In this document: positions 1 to 10,086 of the stretch, in pieces | Numbering within the stretch: the stretch's first letter is position 1 | Layout: each line of letters begins with the position of its first letter | Assembly (NCBI GenBank): GCA_017461445.1 | Contig: JAFTXW010000004.1 | Location: 20,535 to 84,534 of the forward strand | From: Oscillospiraceae bacterium | GTDB taxonomy: Bacteria; Bacillota; Clostridia; Oscillospirales; Oscillospiraceae | Reading direction: 5' to 3' | Length of the DNA: 64,000 bases | Notes under the pieces: generated by a model | What the model saw: the letters and a program-made list of their open reading frames with translations, nothing else | What the model was told of the DNA's origin: nothing | The model's database searches: none | Made by a program: the position numbers and the translations under genes

Positions 1-1
1 A

Positions 2-283
2 TCCGACCCGGACTACTTCTTCAACATGGCCCCCTACGCCCTGGCTTTGGGCATCATCCACCCCTTCGCCAAGAATTTCGGCAGCAAAAAACTGGACCAA
101 TGCCCCTACCTGATGACCCGTGTCCATGGACGGCGCACCGCCGACGAATGGGCCGACATGATGGCCCAGACCGCCGACCTTATGGACGCGCGGCAGCGGC
201 GGATGGAATACGAAAAATGGACCACCATCCCCCAAAAGCTTGCTCCCGCCCCCAAAAAGCAGAAGAGAACCAGAGAATCCTGA
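2..283 (+). CDS. DUF2207-like membrane protein, C-terminal fragment
   Basis: The open frame enters from the left edge, so only the last 93 residues are visible and the start is outside the window. The visible part begins SDPDYFFNMAPYALALGI, which resembles the conserved cytoplasmic C-terminal segment of DUF2207 (YciQ-like) predicted membrane proteins. It ends in a basic tail rich in Lys, Arg and Pro. A terminator hairpin follows 6 bases after the stop, so this is the last gene of its transcript. Function is unknown. The family assignment rests on one short motif and could be wrong. Confidence 0.55.
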   Translation, partial: SDPDYFFNMAPYALALGIIHPFAKNFGSKKLDQCPYLMTRVHGRRTADEWADMMAQTADLMDARQRRMEYEKWTTIPQKLAPAPKKQKRTRES

Positions 284-289
284 CCCAAC

Positions 290-318
290 CCCCGCAGAGC
301 GATCTGCGGGGTGTTTTT
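290..318 (+). terminator. Rho-independent terminator
   Basis: A perfect 9-bp stem (CCCCGCAGA with TCTGCGGGG), a 4-base loop and a T-rich tail (TGTTTTT) follow directly after the stop codon of the fragmentary first gene. Confidence 0.9.
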
Positions 319-438
319 GTGCATTGGCGCGGGAGCACCCAACCGGGTAACAATTTAAGAATTATTCACCATTTCCACCCTTTTCCTTTTTGGTATCCTG
401 TGATAAAATATTCCAAATACGACTTTGGAGCGATCGCA

Positions 439-1068
439 ATGGGAAACTGTATCATTTTCTGCGCGGCGGGGTTTGACGGTTTGGCGGAGGAAATTCAGCC
501 GGGGGACTTCGTTATTGCCGCCGACGGGGGACTGATCCACACGAAGAAGCTGGGCATCACCCCCAACGCCATCCTCGGGGACTTTGATTCCCTGGGCTTC
601 GTGCCGGAGGGGGCCAACGTGTTCCCGGTGGAGAAGGACGACACCGATGCCATGCTGGCGGCCCGCCGGGGCCTGCAGCTGGGCTACAAAGATTTCCGGT
701 TCTACGGCAGCCTGGACGGCCCAAGGCTTGACCACACCGTCGCCAATTTCCAAACCCTGCAGTTTCTCGCCGACCGGGGCAGGAAAGGGTACCTGATCGG
801 AAAGGACTGCATCGTCACCGTAGTAAAAGACGGCAGTCTTGCCTTTCCCGCCGGGTGCAAAGGGACGGTATCGGTGTTCTGCCTGGGCCCCGATGCCAAG
901 GGCGTGACCCTCCGGGGGCTATACTATCCTCTGGAAGAAGGAACCCTCACCGCCGGGTTCCCCCTGGGGGTCAGCAACCATTTCACCGGAGAGGCGGCGC
1001 AGATCACCGTAACAGACGGAAGCCTGCTGGTCATGTGGGACAGAAAAAACGGGTTTCCGGAAAGATAA
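439..1068 (+). CDS. thiN: Thiamine pyrophosphokinase
   Basis: Makes thiamine diphosphate from thiamine and ATP in the cytoplasm. The 209-residue length is normal for the bacterial family. The order of motifs fits: AADGG near residue 29, GDFDS near 48, the metal-binding EKDDTD near 68, and the DGPRLDHTVAN substrate motif near 95, followed by the C-terminal beta domain. The frame is open further upstream, but the ATG at 439 has a GGAG 8 bases before it and starts exactly at the conserved first strand (MGNCIIFCAAGF). No THI-box riboswitch was seen upstream. The next gene follows after 23 bases, probably co-transcribed. Confidence 0.93.
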   Translation: MGNCIIFCAAGFDGLAEEIQPGDFVIAADGGLIHTKKLGITPNAILGDFDSLGFVPEGANVFPVEKDDTDAMLAARRGLQLGYKDFRFYGSLDGPRLDHTVANFQTLQFLADRGRKGYLIGKDCIVTVVKDGSLAFPAGCKGTVSVFCLGPDAKGVTLRGLYYPLEEGTLTAGFPLGVSNHFTGEAAQITVTDGSLLVMWDRKNGFPER

Positions 1069-1091
1069 TGCAGAACCAAGGAGGCCCCATT

Positions 1092-3467
<2,376 letters not shown>

Positions 3468-3508
3468 TTGTTTCGGCATATTTTACCGCAGGGGAGGTCC
3501 TTGATGTT

Positions 3509-4885
3509 ATGTTAACCTATGAACTGAAAAAATCTCCCGGGGTGCCGCTTTATGAGGCGTTGTACCGCTGCATTCGGGGGGACATTCTTTCCGGGGTATT
3601 GAAGGCCGGGGAGAAGCTGCCCTCTAAGCGGGCGTTGGCGGAAAATCTGGAGGTCAGCAAGATCACCGTGGAGACCGCCTACAGCCAGCTGCTGTCCGAG
3701 GGTTACATCCGCTCCCAGGAGAAGGTGGGCTATTTCGTGGAGCAGGTTGCCCGGACGGCCGTGGCCGCTCCTGCTGTTCAACAGGAAGGCCGGGAGGAAG
3801 CCCGCCCCTGGCTGGTGGATCTGACGGGCAGCGGCACAGGCCATTTCCCCTTCTCCGTCTGGTCGAAATTGCAGCGGGAGGTCATGCTGGACTACGGCGA
3901 GGCCCTCCTGCTGCCGCTGCCGAACCGGGGCATCCCCCAGCTGCGGCAGGCCATCGCGGAGCACCTGGCCGCCTTCCGGGGGATGCACGTTGACCCGGAG
4001 AACATTCTCATCGGCGCAGGCACCGATTTTCTCTACAATCTGCTGATCCAGCTTTTGGGCCGGGACAAGGTCTACGCCGTGGAGGAGCCGGGCTACGGAA
4101 AAATCCGCAAAATCTACGCCGCAGGCGGCGTGGCCTGCGGCAGCGCGGCTATGGACAGCCGGGGCGTGATCCCGGAGAGCCTTCAAAACGCCGACGTGCT
4201 CCACTGCTCCCCCTCCCACCATTTCCCAACGGGTCTGGTGACCCCCGTCAGCCGGCGGATGGAGCTGCTGGCCTGGGCACGGGAAAGGGGCGGCTGGATC
4301 ATCGAGGACGACTACGACAGCGAATTCCGCTTCGACTCCCACCCCAAGCCCGCCATGCAGTCCCTGGATTCGGGCCGGGTCATTTACATGAACTCCTTTT
4401 CCAAAAGCCTGGCTCCCTCCATCCGTATCAGCTACATGGTGCTGCCCCGGGAGCTGATGGCGGATTTTCAGCGGCGGCTGGGCTTCTACAGCTGCACGGT
4501 GCCCAGCTTTGAGCAGTACACCCTGGCGAGATTCCTCAGCCGGGGCTACTTTGAAAAGCACATCAACCGGATGCGAAAATCCTACAAAAGCAAGCGAAAC
4601 GCAGTGGTTTCCATCCTGGAAAACTGGGAATTGTCCCGGAAGCTGACCATCTTGGAGCAGGACGCGGGACTGCATTTTCTGGTGAAGGTGGATACAGCCC
4701 TGACCGATGCGGAGCTGGAAGCCCTGCTGGTCCGGGCGGGTATCCGGGTACGCAGCCTGGCCAGCTACTATCACACCGCCGCCGGAGAGGATCTGCGGTG
4801 CTTCGTGGTAAACTACGCCGCCTGCCGGGAGGAGGACCTGGAAACGGCCCTGAACGCATTAAGCGAAATTCTGAAAAAAGCCTGA
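3509..4885 (+). CDS. MocR-family transcriptional regulator (GntR-aminotransferase fusion)
   Basis: 458 residues. The first 75 form a GntR winged helix (PLYEALYRCIRGDILSG, then SKRALAENLEVS), and the rest is a fold-type I aminotransferase domain with the PLP lysine in NSFSKSLAPS (about residue 297) and the DDYDSEF motif. MocR proteins sense PLP or related amines and often control vitamin B6 or amino-acid genes. The target is not clear here because the neighbours are an ATPase and an ADP-ribosylglycohydrolase-like gene. Start 3509 was chosen because GGGGAGG lies 11 bases before it; an ATG at 3464 overlapping the ATPase stop is an alternative adding 15 residues. Confidence 0.9.
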   Translation: MLTYELKKSPGVPLYEALYRCIRGDILSGVLKAGEKLPSKRALAENLEVSKITVETAYSQLLSEGYIRSQEKVGYFVEQVARTAVAAPAVQQEGREEARPWLVDLTGSGTGHFPFSVWSKLQREVMLDYGEALLLPLPNRGIPQLRQAIAEHLAAFRGMHVDPENILIGAGTDFLYNLLIQLLGRDKVYAVEEPGYGKIRKIYAAGGVACGSAAMDSRGVIPESLQNADVLHCSPSHHFPTGLVTPVSRRMELLAWARERGGWIIEDDYDSEFRFDSHPKPAMQSLDSGRVIYMNSFSKSLAPSIRISYMVLPRELMADFQRRLGFYSCTVPSFEQYTLARFLSRGYFEKHINRMRKSYKSKRNAVVSILENWELSRKLTILEQDAGLHFLVKVDTALTDAELEALLVRAGIRVRSLASYYHTAAGEDLRCFVVNYAACREEDLETALNALSEILKKA

Positions 4886-4941
4886 CATTTGCCCTTGCCT
4901 TTTCCCAAGGCGGCAGATATAATGTTATGTAAAGCATTTCT

Positions 4942-5055
4942 GAATTAGGAATGAGGAATTTTTAGTGTGGAGAGTGGAGTTTTCTTAGCTCTGTCAGCTC
5001 ACACCCTGCAGCCTCCACGTTTCATTCCTAATTCCCAACTTCTAATTCCTAATTG
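4942..5055. repeat. Heptad inverted repeat, GAATTAG family
   Basis: The left arm (4942-4960) runs GAATTAG, GAATGAG, GAATT. The right arm (5021-5055) is the reverse complement of similar 7-base units. The arms flank an inner GTGGAG/CTCCAC inverted pair. The whole would fold into a long hairpin between the MocR gene and the next start, ending just before its ribosome-binding site. A second copy of the family is at 8599-8722. Confidence 0.8.
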
Positions 5056-5073
5056 TTGAGGGGAGGAGACACA

Positions 5074-6174
5074 ATGGCACCGAAGCGTTCATCTTACCGG
5101 GGCTGTCTGCTGGGATTGGCGGTGGGCGATGCCATGGGCTATACCGTGGACAGCCGCAGCTGGCGGGAGATCCAGGAAGACTACGGCCCCAACGGCCTGC
5201 TGGGCTATGACCTGGTCAACGGTTATGCCGATGTCACCTCCCACACCCAGATCGCTGCCTTCACCTGTAACGGCCTGCTGCTGGGCTTGACCCGGGGGCA
5301 GATCACGGGCAAAATGGCCCCTTACGTTAAATACATCGGCCTGAGCAGCCGGGAATGGGCCGCTTCCCAGCGTCCCTGGGGCCGGCCCAGTCAGACCTTC
5401 TGCTGGCTGCTGCAGCAGCCAGACATGTGCCGCCGCCACTGCATGGACACCCGGATGCTGGACACCCTGGGACGGCAGACCCTGGGCAATCCCGAGGACC
5501 CCAAAAACGGCTTCGCGGGCCCTGGGGGCCTTGCCAGTGCCGTGGGCGTGGGACTGTTCTTCCACAAGGACCGGATGGAGCGGCAGGAAATCGGACGGCT
5601 GGGTGCCGAGGCGGTGGCCCTGACCCACGGAAGCCCTGTAGCCTTCCTCTCCGGCGCGGTGGTGGCCCACATCATCAGCGGTATCCTGTGCCAGCCCCAG
5701 GCAGCCCTCAAGACCATTGTGCTGGATGCGCTGGAGACAGTTCAGGAGCAATTCGGCCCGGCCTACAGCCAGACCTATGAGATATGCAGTCTGGTGCGCC
5801 ACGCGGTGACTTACGCCGAATCTCCCAACCTGGTGCAGGTGGAGGTGATGGACCGGCTCCGCTGTGAAAATGCCGCCCAAGTGCTGGCGGGTGCGGTCTA
5901 TTCCTGCCTGGTGAGCCGGGGGGATTTCGACCGGGCCATGATCGTAGCGGTGAACCACTCCGGCCGCAGCGCGGCGGTGGGTGCCCTGACGGGAGCCATC
6001 CTGGGTGCCCGGAGCGGGGAGGAGGCCCTGCCCGAATTCTACATCGAATGCCTGGAGCCCGCCGAGACCCTCCGGGAGCTGGCTGACGACCTGTTCACCG
6101 GCTGCCCCATGGAGATGGGCAACAAGCTCTTTGACCTGGACTGGGATCGGAAATACCTCCACGGAGGAAAGTAA
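5074..6174 (+). CDS. ADP-ribosylglycohydrolase-like protein, probably catalytically degenerate
   Basis: 366 residues with the all-alpha ADP-ribosylglycohydrolase fold signature: GCLLGLAVGDAMG near the N terminus and VNHSGRSAAVGALTGAI near the C terminus. Active members bind two Mg ions through a TDDT-type motif and a GDSD-type motif. Here the first reads TSHTQIAAF and the second HSGRSAAVG, so both acidic motifs are missing. This suggests a pseudoenzyme or a binding protein rather than a hydrolase. GGGGAGGAG sits 6-13 bases before the ATG at 5074; a TTG at 5053 lacks such a site. It is followed by bioY after an inverted repeat. Confidence 0.8.
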   Translation: MAPKRSSYRGCLLGLAVGDAMGYTVDSRSWREIQEDYGPNGLLGYDLVNGYADVTSHTQIAAFTCNGLLLGLTRGQITGKMAPYVKYIGLSSREWAASQRPWGRPSQTFCWLLQQPDMCRRHCMDTRMLDTLGRQTLGNPEDPKNGFAGPGGLASAVGVGLFFHKDRMERQEIGRLGAEAVALTHGSPVAFLSGAVVAHIISGILCQPQAALKTIVLDALETVQEQFGPAYSQTYEICSLVRHAVTYAESPNLVQVEVMDRLRCENAAQVLAGAVYSCLVSRGDFDRAMIVAVNHSGRSAAVGALTGAILGARSGEEALPEFYIECLEPAETLRELADDLFTGCPMEMGNKLFDLDWDRKYLHGGK

Positions 6175-6176
6175 AA

Positions 6177-6238
6177 AATGCAGAATGCAGAGTGCAAAAT
6201 GCAGAATTTGTTCCGCAGTTTGTACTCTGCATTTTACT
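6177..6238. repeat. Heptad inverted repeat, AATGCAG family
   Basis: Left arm 6177-6204 is four 7-base units: AATGCAG, AATGCAG, AGTGCAA, AATGCAG. The right arm (6211-6238) carries complementary, more diverged units. It starts 2 bases after the preceding stop and ends just before the bioY ribosome-binding site. Another copy is at 42599-42700. Confidence 0.8.
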
Positions 6239-6272
6239 ATGAAAGGGAGGTTTTTCTATAAACGTCAGAAAG

Positions 6273-6761
6273 ATGGTGCTTGCCGGAATTTTGGCGGCAC
6301 TGATTGCCGTTTGTGCCTGGATTGCGGTGCCCATTCCGCCAATTTCTTTCACCATGCAGACCTTCGCGGTGCTGCTGACCCTGGGGATTCTGGGCGGCAA
6401 ATGGGGCACCGCCAGTATTCTCATTTACCTGCTGATGGGCATTGTAGGCCTGCCGGTATTTTCCGGCTTCCGGGGCGGGGCAGCGGCATTGCTGGATGCC
6501 ACGGGTGGCTTTTTGTGGGGCTTTCTGCTGGCAGGACTGGTGTACTGGCTGCTGGAACGGCTGGGAAAGCTCCCCGCCATGATTGCCGCCATGCTGGTGA
6601 CCTACGCCTGCGGCTGCTGGTGGTTCACCGTCTACGCCGGAGACATCGGCTTCGGTGCCGCCCTCCTCACCTGCGTGGTGCCCTACCTGATCCCCGATGC
6701 GGTAAAGCTTTGGCTAGCATATTCCATGAGCAAGCAGATGGAAAAGCATATCAGAAAATAA
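6273..6761 (+). CDS. bioY: Biotin transporter substrate-binding subunit BioY
   Basis: S component of the ECF biotin transporter, an integral membrane protein. The sequence has the family hallmarks: PIPPISFTMQTFAVLLT near the N terminus, GLPVFSGFRGG, then GFLWGFLLAG, with about six membrane helices over 162 residues. No EcfA/EcfT genes are adjacent, as usual for BioY that shares a common energising module. The first ATG in frame is 6273, with no ribosome-binding site. The strong GGGAGG at 6245-6250 points instead to an ATA codon at 6258, which would give the usual N terminus MNVRKMVLAG. The true start may therefore be a rare AUA codon. Confidence 0.88.
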   Translation: MVLAGILAALIAVCAWIAVPIPPISFTMQTFAVLLTLGILGGKWGTASILIYLLMGIVGLPVFSGFRGGAAALLDATGGFLWGFLLAGLVYWLLERLGKLPAMIAAMLVTYACGCWWFTVYAGDIGFGAALLTCVVPYLIPDAVKLWLAYSMSKQMEKHIRK

Positions 6762-6790
6762 AAATTTTCAACTTTCCATTTTCAATTCAT
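6762..6790. repeat. Single heptad arm, AATTGAA family
   Basis: Read on the minus strand, this stretch is AATTGAA, AATGGAA, AGTTGAA, AATTTTT, the same 7-base unit as the repeats at 14108 and 48818. Only one arm is present; the following terminator hairpin takes the place of the second. Confidence 0.6.
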
Positions 6791-6835
6791 AATCCCCTCC
6801 CGTGGGCATAGGCTGTCCACAGGAGGGGATTTTTT
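6791..6835 (+). terminator. bioY terminator overlapping the next ribosome-binding site
   Basis: A 15-bp stem with one mismatch (6791-6805 with 6817-6831), an 11-base loop and six Ts. The 3' arm contains AGGAGGGG, which is also the ribosome-binding site of the deacetylase gene starting at 6836. Transcripts arriving from bioY would stop here or have this site sequestered. Confidence 0.8.
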
Positions 6836-7612
6836 ATGCGGAAACGGGACTTGATCATTTTATTTGCTGCCCTGGCTGTGGCCATTGCGGTGGCCATCGG
6901 CATCTTTCGGGGCAGTGCGCTGGAGACAGGCTCCTGGGGCCTCAGCTTCCGGCAGGAGGGAGCCGCCCCCATCGGCAACGCGGGGGTGGATCAGCTGAAG
7001 CAATACGATGCCGCCTACATCGGCGACACCTCGGAAAAGGTGCTGTACCTGACCTTCGACGCGGGCTACGAAAACGGCTGCACGGAGCAGATTCTGGGCA
7101 CGCTGAAAAAGCACGACGTAAAGGCCGCTTTTTTCCTGGTGGGCAACTACATCGAGAAAAATGCCGACCTGGTGCGGCGGATGGCAGAGGAGGGCCACAC
7201 CGTAGCCAACCACACTATGCACCACTACGACATGAGCAAATTGTCGGATAAGGCGGCTTTCTCCAAGGAGCTGACGGACCTGGAAGCCTTATATAAGGAG
7301 ACCACCGGGCTGGACATGCCCAAATACTACCGCCCGCCCCAGGGGATCTACAGCGAGGAAAACCTGCAGATGGCAAAGGAAATGGGCTATAGGACCGTTT
7401 TCTGGAGCCTGGCCTATGTGGACTGGAACAACGATTCCCAGCCCACGGCGGAGCAGGCTTTCAGCAAGCTGCTGCCCCGTACCCACGACGGCGCGGTGGT
7501 GCTGCTCCACTCCACCTCCAAAACCAACGCGGAGATTTTGGATCAGCTTCTGACCAAATGGGAGGAAATGGGCTACCGGTTCGGGACGCTGGAGGAATTG
7601 TTCGGAGCATAA
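6836..7612 (+). CDS. Polysaccharide deacetylase, PdaA-like
   Basis: 258-residue extracellular or membrane-anchored NodB-domain enzyme. An N-terminal hydrophobic helix (about residues 5-24) acts as signal anchor. Metal-dependent deacetylase motifs are TFDAGYENG (about residue 75), the HTMHH metal-binding motif (about 129), RPPQG, and VVLLHS near the C terminus. The TFDAGYE form is typical of PdaA, which removes acetyl groups from muramic acid so that spore cortex delta-lactam can form. With SpoIIE elsewhere in the window this is a plausible cortex enzyme, but other peptidoglycan deacetylases share the motifs. It has its own AGGAGGGG site 8 bases before the ATG. Confidence 0.85.
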   Translation: MRKRDLIILFAALAVAIAVAIGIFRGSALETGSWGLSFRQEGAAPIGNAGVDQLKQYDAAYIGDTSEKVLYLTFDAGYENGCTEQILGTLKKHDVKAAFFLVGNYIEKNADLVRRMAEEGHTVANHTMHHYDMSKLSDKAAFSKELTDLEALYKETTGLDMPKYYRPPQGIYSEENLQMAKEMGYRTVFWSLAYVDWNNDSQPTAEQAFSKLLPRTHDGAVVLLHSTSKTNAEILDQLLTKWEEMGYRFGTLEELFGA

Positions 7613-7613
7613 C

Positions 7614-7642
7614 AAATCAGCAGCCAATTCGGCTGCTGATTT
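7614..7642. terminator. Bidirectional terminator between convergent genes
   Basis: Perfect 12-bp stem (AAATCAGCAGCC with GGCTGCTGATTT) and 5-base loop, with T-rich flank on the plus strand and A/T on the other. It separates the deacetylase from the convergent lipid kinase. Confidence 0.88.
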
Positions 7643-7644
7643 CT

Positions 7645-8574
7645 TTATTTCACTGCCGCAGGCTGGGCGTTTTTCCAGCTGAGGCCCTTGGGGTAGAAGA
7701 AGCGGATTTTTTCCTTCGCCACCTTCATTTCCACAGCCTGTGCCATGCGGAGCTCACCGTCCAGGTTGATGGGGGTAGGCTTGTCGCAGGTGATCTTGAT
7801 GGAATCGGTGCGAAAATACCGGGCAATATCGGACAGCTCCTTATAGCGTCCGTCCTTGTACTTGCCGATGATGGCAGGCACCTGGGCCCGGGAAATCTTC
7901 TTTACCAGCAGCACATCCAGCTTGCCGTCGGCGGGGTCCGCCTCGGGGATGGGGTTGAAGCCGCCGCCGTAGAACCTTCCGTTGCAGACGCAGACGAAGG
8001 TCTGCTCCGCGTCGATGGTCTCGCCGTCGATCTCCACCACATAATGCTCGGCGATGCCCTTCACCACGTTCACAACGGTGGAAGCTATGTAAGCCCGGAA
8101 GCCATGGAGCAGGGGCAGACGCTTGTAGCGGCTCACATCGGTGCCGATGCGGGCATCCAGACCCACGGAGCAGATGTTGATAGCCAGATCATCGTTGCAG
8201 CGGATCATATCAAAAACCGCCTCGTCCGCATCCATCAGACGGTGCAGGTCGAAAAAGGCCTGGGGATCATCGAAAAGCTTGACGAAATCGTTGCCGCTGC
8301 CGCCGGAAAAGACGGTGATGGCGACATTTTCATAGCCCGCCGCGCCGGCTGCCACCTCGTTCAGGGTGCCGTCACCGCCGCAGGCGTAGATGCGCAGCTC
8401 CTCCCCGGTCTGGGCCGCTTCCCGGGCAATGCGGGTGCATTCGCCGGGGGCAGTGGAGACACGGATCTCGTAGTCCACATTCCGTGCCCGGCAGATCTTG
8501 TGGATGACCTCGCTGTAATCCTCCGTACGGTTCTTACTCCCCGCCGCGGGGTTAATAATAAATAAATGCTTCAT
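7645..8574 (-). CDS. Diacylglycerol kinase family lipid kinase (YegS/BmrU type)
   Basis: 309-residue cytoplasmic or peripheral membrane enzyme that phosphorylates a lipid such as diacylglycerol. Motifs: IINPAAG at the N terminus, the nucleotide-binding CGGDGTLNEV near residue 85, and FSGGSGNDF near 109, followed by the beta-sandwich domain with GGGFNPIPEADPADG. The exact lipid substrate cannot be read from sequence. On the minus strand a GGAGGTCAGCC precedes the ATG. A heptad inverted repeat lies between it and the upstream methyltransferase gene, which has the same direction. Confidence 0.9.
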   Translation of the reverse strand: MKHLFIINPAAGSKNRTEDYSEVIHKICRARNVDYEIRVSTAPGECTRIAREAAQTGEELRIYACGGDGTLNEVAAGAAGYENVAITVFSGGSGNDFVKLFDDPQAFFDLHRLMDADEAVFDMIRCNDDLAINICSVGLDARIGTDVSRYKRLPLLHGFRAYIASTVVNVVKGIAEHYVVEIDGETIDAEQTFVCVCNGRFYGGGFNPIPEADPADGKLDVLLVKKISRAQVPAIIGKYKDGRYKELSDIARYFRTDSIKITCDKPTPINLDGELRMAQAVEMKVAKEKIRFFYPKGLSWKNAQPAAVK

Positions 8575-8598
8575 TTTGGCTGACCTCCGGTGAGTGGG

Positions 8599-8722
8599 GA
8601 ATTAGGAGTTAGGAGTGAGGAATTGTACTTCCCAGCTCATATCCTGTTCCCCGCATTTCTCTCTTTTTTCAGACAGGGAGGAAGATAGAAAATTCCTAAC
8701 TCCTCATTCCTAATTCCTAACT
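8599..8722. repeat. Heptad inverted repeat, GAATTAG family (second copy)
   Basis: Left arm is GAATTAG, GAGTTAG, GAGTGAG, GAATTGT at 8599-8626. The right arm (8690-8722), read on the minus strand, is AGTTAGG, AATTAGG, AATGAGG, AGTTAGG. The inner 60 bases are unrelated to the copy at 4942. Confidence 0.82.
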
Positions 8723-8725
8723 TGC

Positions 8726-9856
8726 TTACTTCTTCCGCTTATTCTCGGTAAACATATAATAGTCGCACTTGATCATGCCGTTATAGAGCTTGCGCTTTTT
8801 GTCGGCGCGCTTGCCGAAGTAGTGTTCGAACTCCGGCTCGGAGGTGATGATATACTTTTTCCAGCCGTCGGCGTAGCGGACATGCTTGCCGAAGGCGGCG
8901 TAGAGCCGCTGGGCACTCTGCTGCTCCATCATCCGCTGGCCGTAGGGGGGATTGCAGATAATGACACCGGACTGGGCGGGCAAATCCATTTTCGTCGCGT
9001 CGCCATCCCGGAAGGAGATGCAGTCGGCAACCCCGGCCTTCCGGGCGTTGGAAATGGAAAGGCTAATGCACTTGGGGTCATTGTCGGAGCCCAGGATCTG
9101 GTATTTGCCGTTAAATTCCTTATCCTTGGCTTCGGTGCGGACATCGCCCCAAATGGCAGGCTCGCACCAGGCAAAGGCCTCGCCAGCGAAGCGGCGGTAC
9201 ATACCGGGGGCCTTATTTTTGGCGATCAGAGCGGCTTCAATGGGGATGGTGCCGGAGCCGCAGAAGGGATCCCAGATGAAATCCCGGCCCCGGTAGCGGG
9301 TCAGGGTCACCATGGCGGCGGCCAGGGTCTCCCGCAGGGGGGCATCGTTGCCCACAGCCCGGTAGCCACGCTTGTGCAGGCCGGGCCCAGAGGTATCCAG
9401 GTACAGCTGCACCCGGTCGTTCATGATGGAAAACTGCAGCTGGTACTTGGCTCCCGTCTCGGGCAGCCAGGAAACGCCGTATTTTTCGCCCAGCCGCTTG
9501 GAGGCGGCCTTCTTGATGATGGCCTGGCAGTCGGGCACGGACATGAGCTGGCTGTTCAGGCAATGGCCCTTCACGGGGAAGGTGCCGTCCTTGGGGATGA
9601 AATCCTCCAGGTTGGTGTTGTAAACACCCTGGAACAGCTGCTCAAAGGTGGTGGCCTTGAAATCCGCCAGCACCAGCAGCACCCGCTCGCCGGTGCGCAG
9701 GCACACATTGGCCTTAGCCATGGCCCGGACATCGCCGGAGAACAGCACCCGGCCGTTTTCGACACGGACGTTCTCAATATTCAAACGCCGCAATTCGTCC
9801 CCCGCCAGACCTTCCAGGCCAAACAAACAAGGTACGCTAAATTCAAAATTTGACAT
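8726..9856 (-). CDS. THUMP-domain 23S rRNA guanine-N2 methyltransferase, RlmL type
   Basis: 376-residue SAM-dependent RNA methyltransferase. The N-terminal 160 residues fit the ferredoxin-like plus THUMP region (FSVPCLFGLEGLAGDELRRL). The Rossmann domain follows with FIWDPFCGSGTIPIEAAL (SAM site) and the catalytic NPPYGQR near residue 305. The E. coli homologue modifies G2445 of 23S rRNA; the short form here matches Gram-positive YpsC-like proteins and lacks the RlmK half. ATG is preceded on its strand by GGAGGAAC. Confidence 0.9.
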   Translation of the reverse strand: MSNFEFSVPCLFGLEGLAGDELRRLNIENVRVENGRVLFSGDVRAMAKANVCLRTGERVLLVLADFKATTFEQLFQGVYNTNLEDFIPKDGTFPVKGHCLNSQLMSVPDCQAIIKKAASKRLGEKYGVSWLPETGAKYQLQFSIMNDRVQLYLDTSGPGLHKRGYRAVGNDAPLRETLAAAMVTLTRYRGRDFIWDPFCGSGTIPIEAALIAKNKAPGMYRRFAGEAFAWCEPAIWGDVRTEAKDKEFNGKYQILGSDNDPKCISLSISNARKAGVADCISFRDGDATKMDLPAQSGVIICNPPYGQRMMEQQSAQRLYAAFGKHVRYADGWKKYIITSEPEFEHYFGKRADKKRKLYNGMIKCDYYMFTENKRKK

Positions 9857-9890
9857 AGTTCCTCCATTTTTAAATCCTTCCGAAAAACAC

Positions 9891-10077
9891 TGTAGGGGAG
9901 GGTCATCTTAGCAGCCGTTGCAGCAAAGCTGCTTATGGATGCTTAGTGCATAGCAGACCCTCCCGCCAAAATTGCGAATCAATTTTGGATTTCCCGAAGG
10001 GAACAAAATAGAATCGCCTTACGGCGATGTGATTTTGCTTGAGCAAAATCACCGGGAGGGTCAAGACCCTCCCCTAC
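9891..10077. repeat. Dispersed intergenic element with TGTAGGGGAGGGTC ends, copy 1
   Basis: 187-bp non-coding element with inverted ends TGTAGGGGAGGGTC and GACCCTCCCCTAC. It holds three nested sub-hairpins: a GCAGC/GCTGC segment, a CCAAAATTG/CAATTTTGG segment, and an ATCGCC/GGCGAT plus ATTTTGC/GCAAAAT segment. Parts recur at 10721, 43293 and 46795. No reading frame is present. It looks like a MITE or REP-like sequence. Confidence 0.82.
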
Positions 10078-10086
10078 GGTTTTTAT

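Noticed and set aside
300-440. THI-box riboswitch before thiN
   Set aside because: No CTGAGA-type thi-box core or matching helices could be found in the 120 bases upstream.
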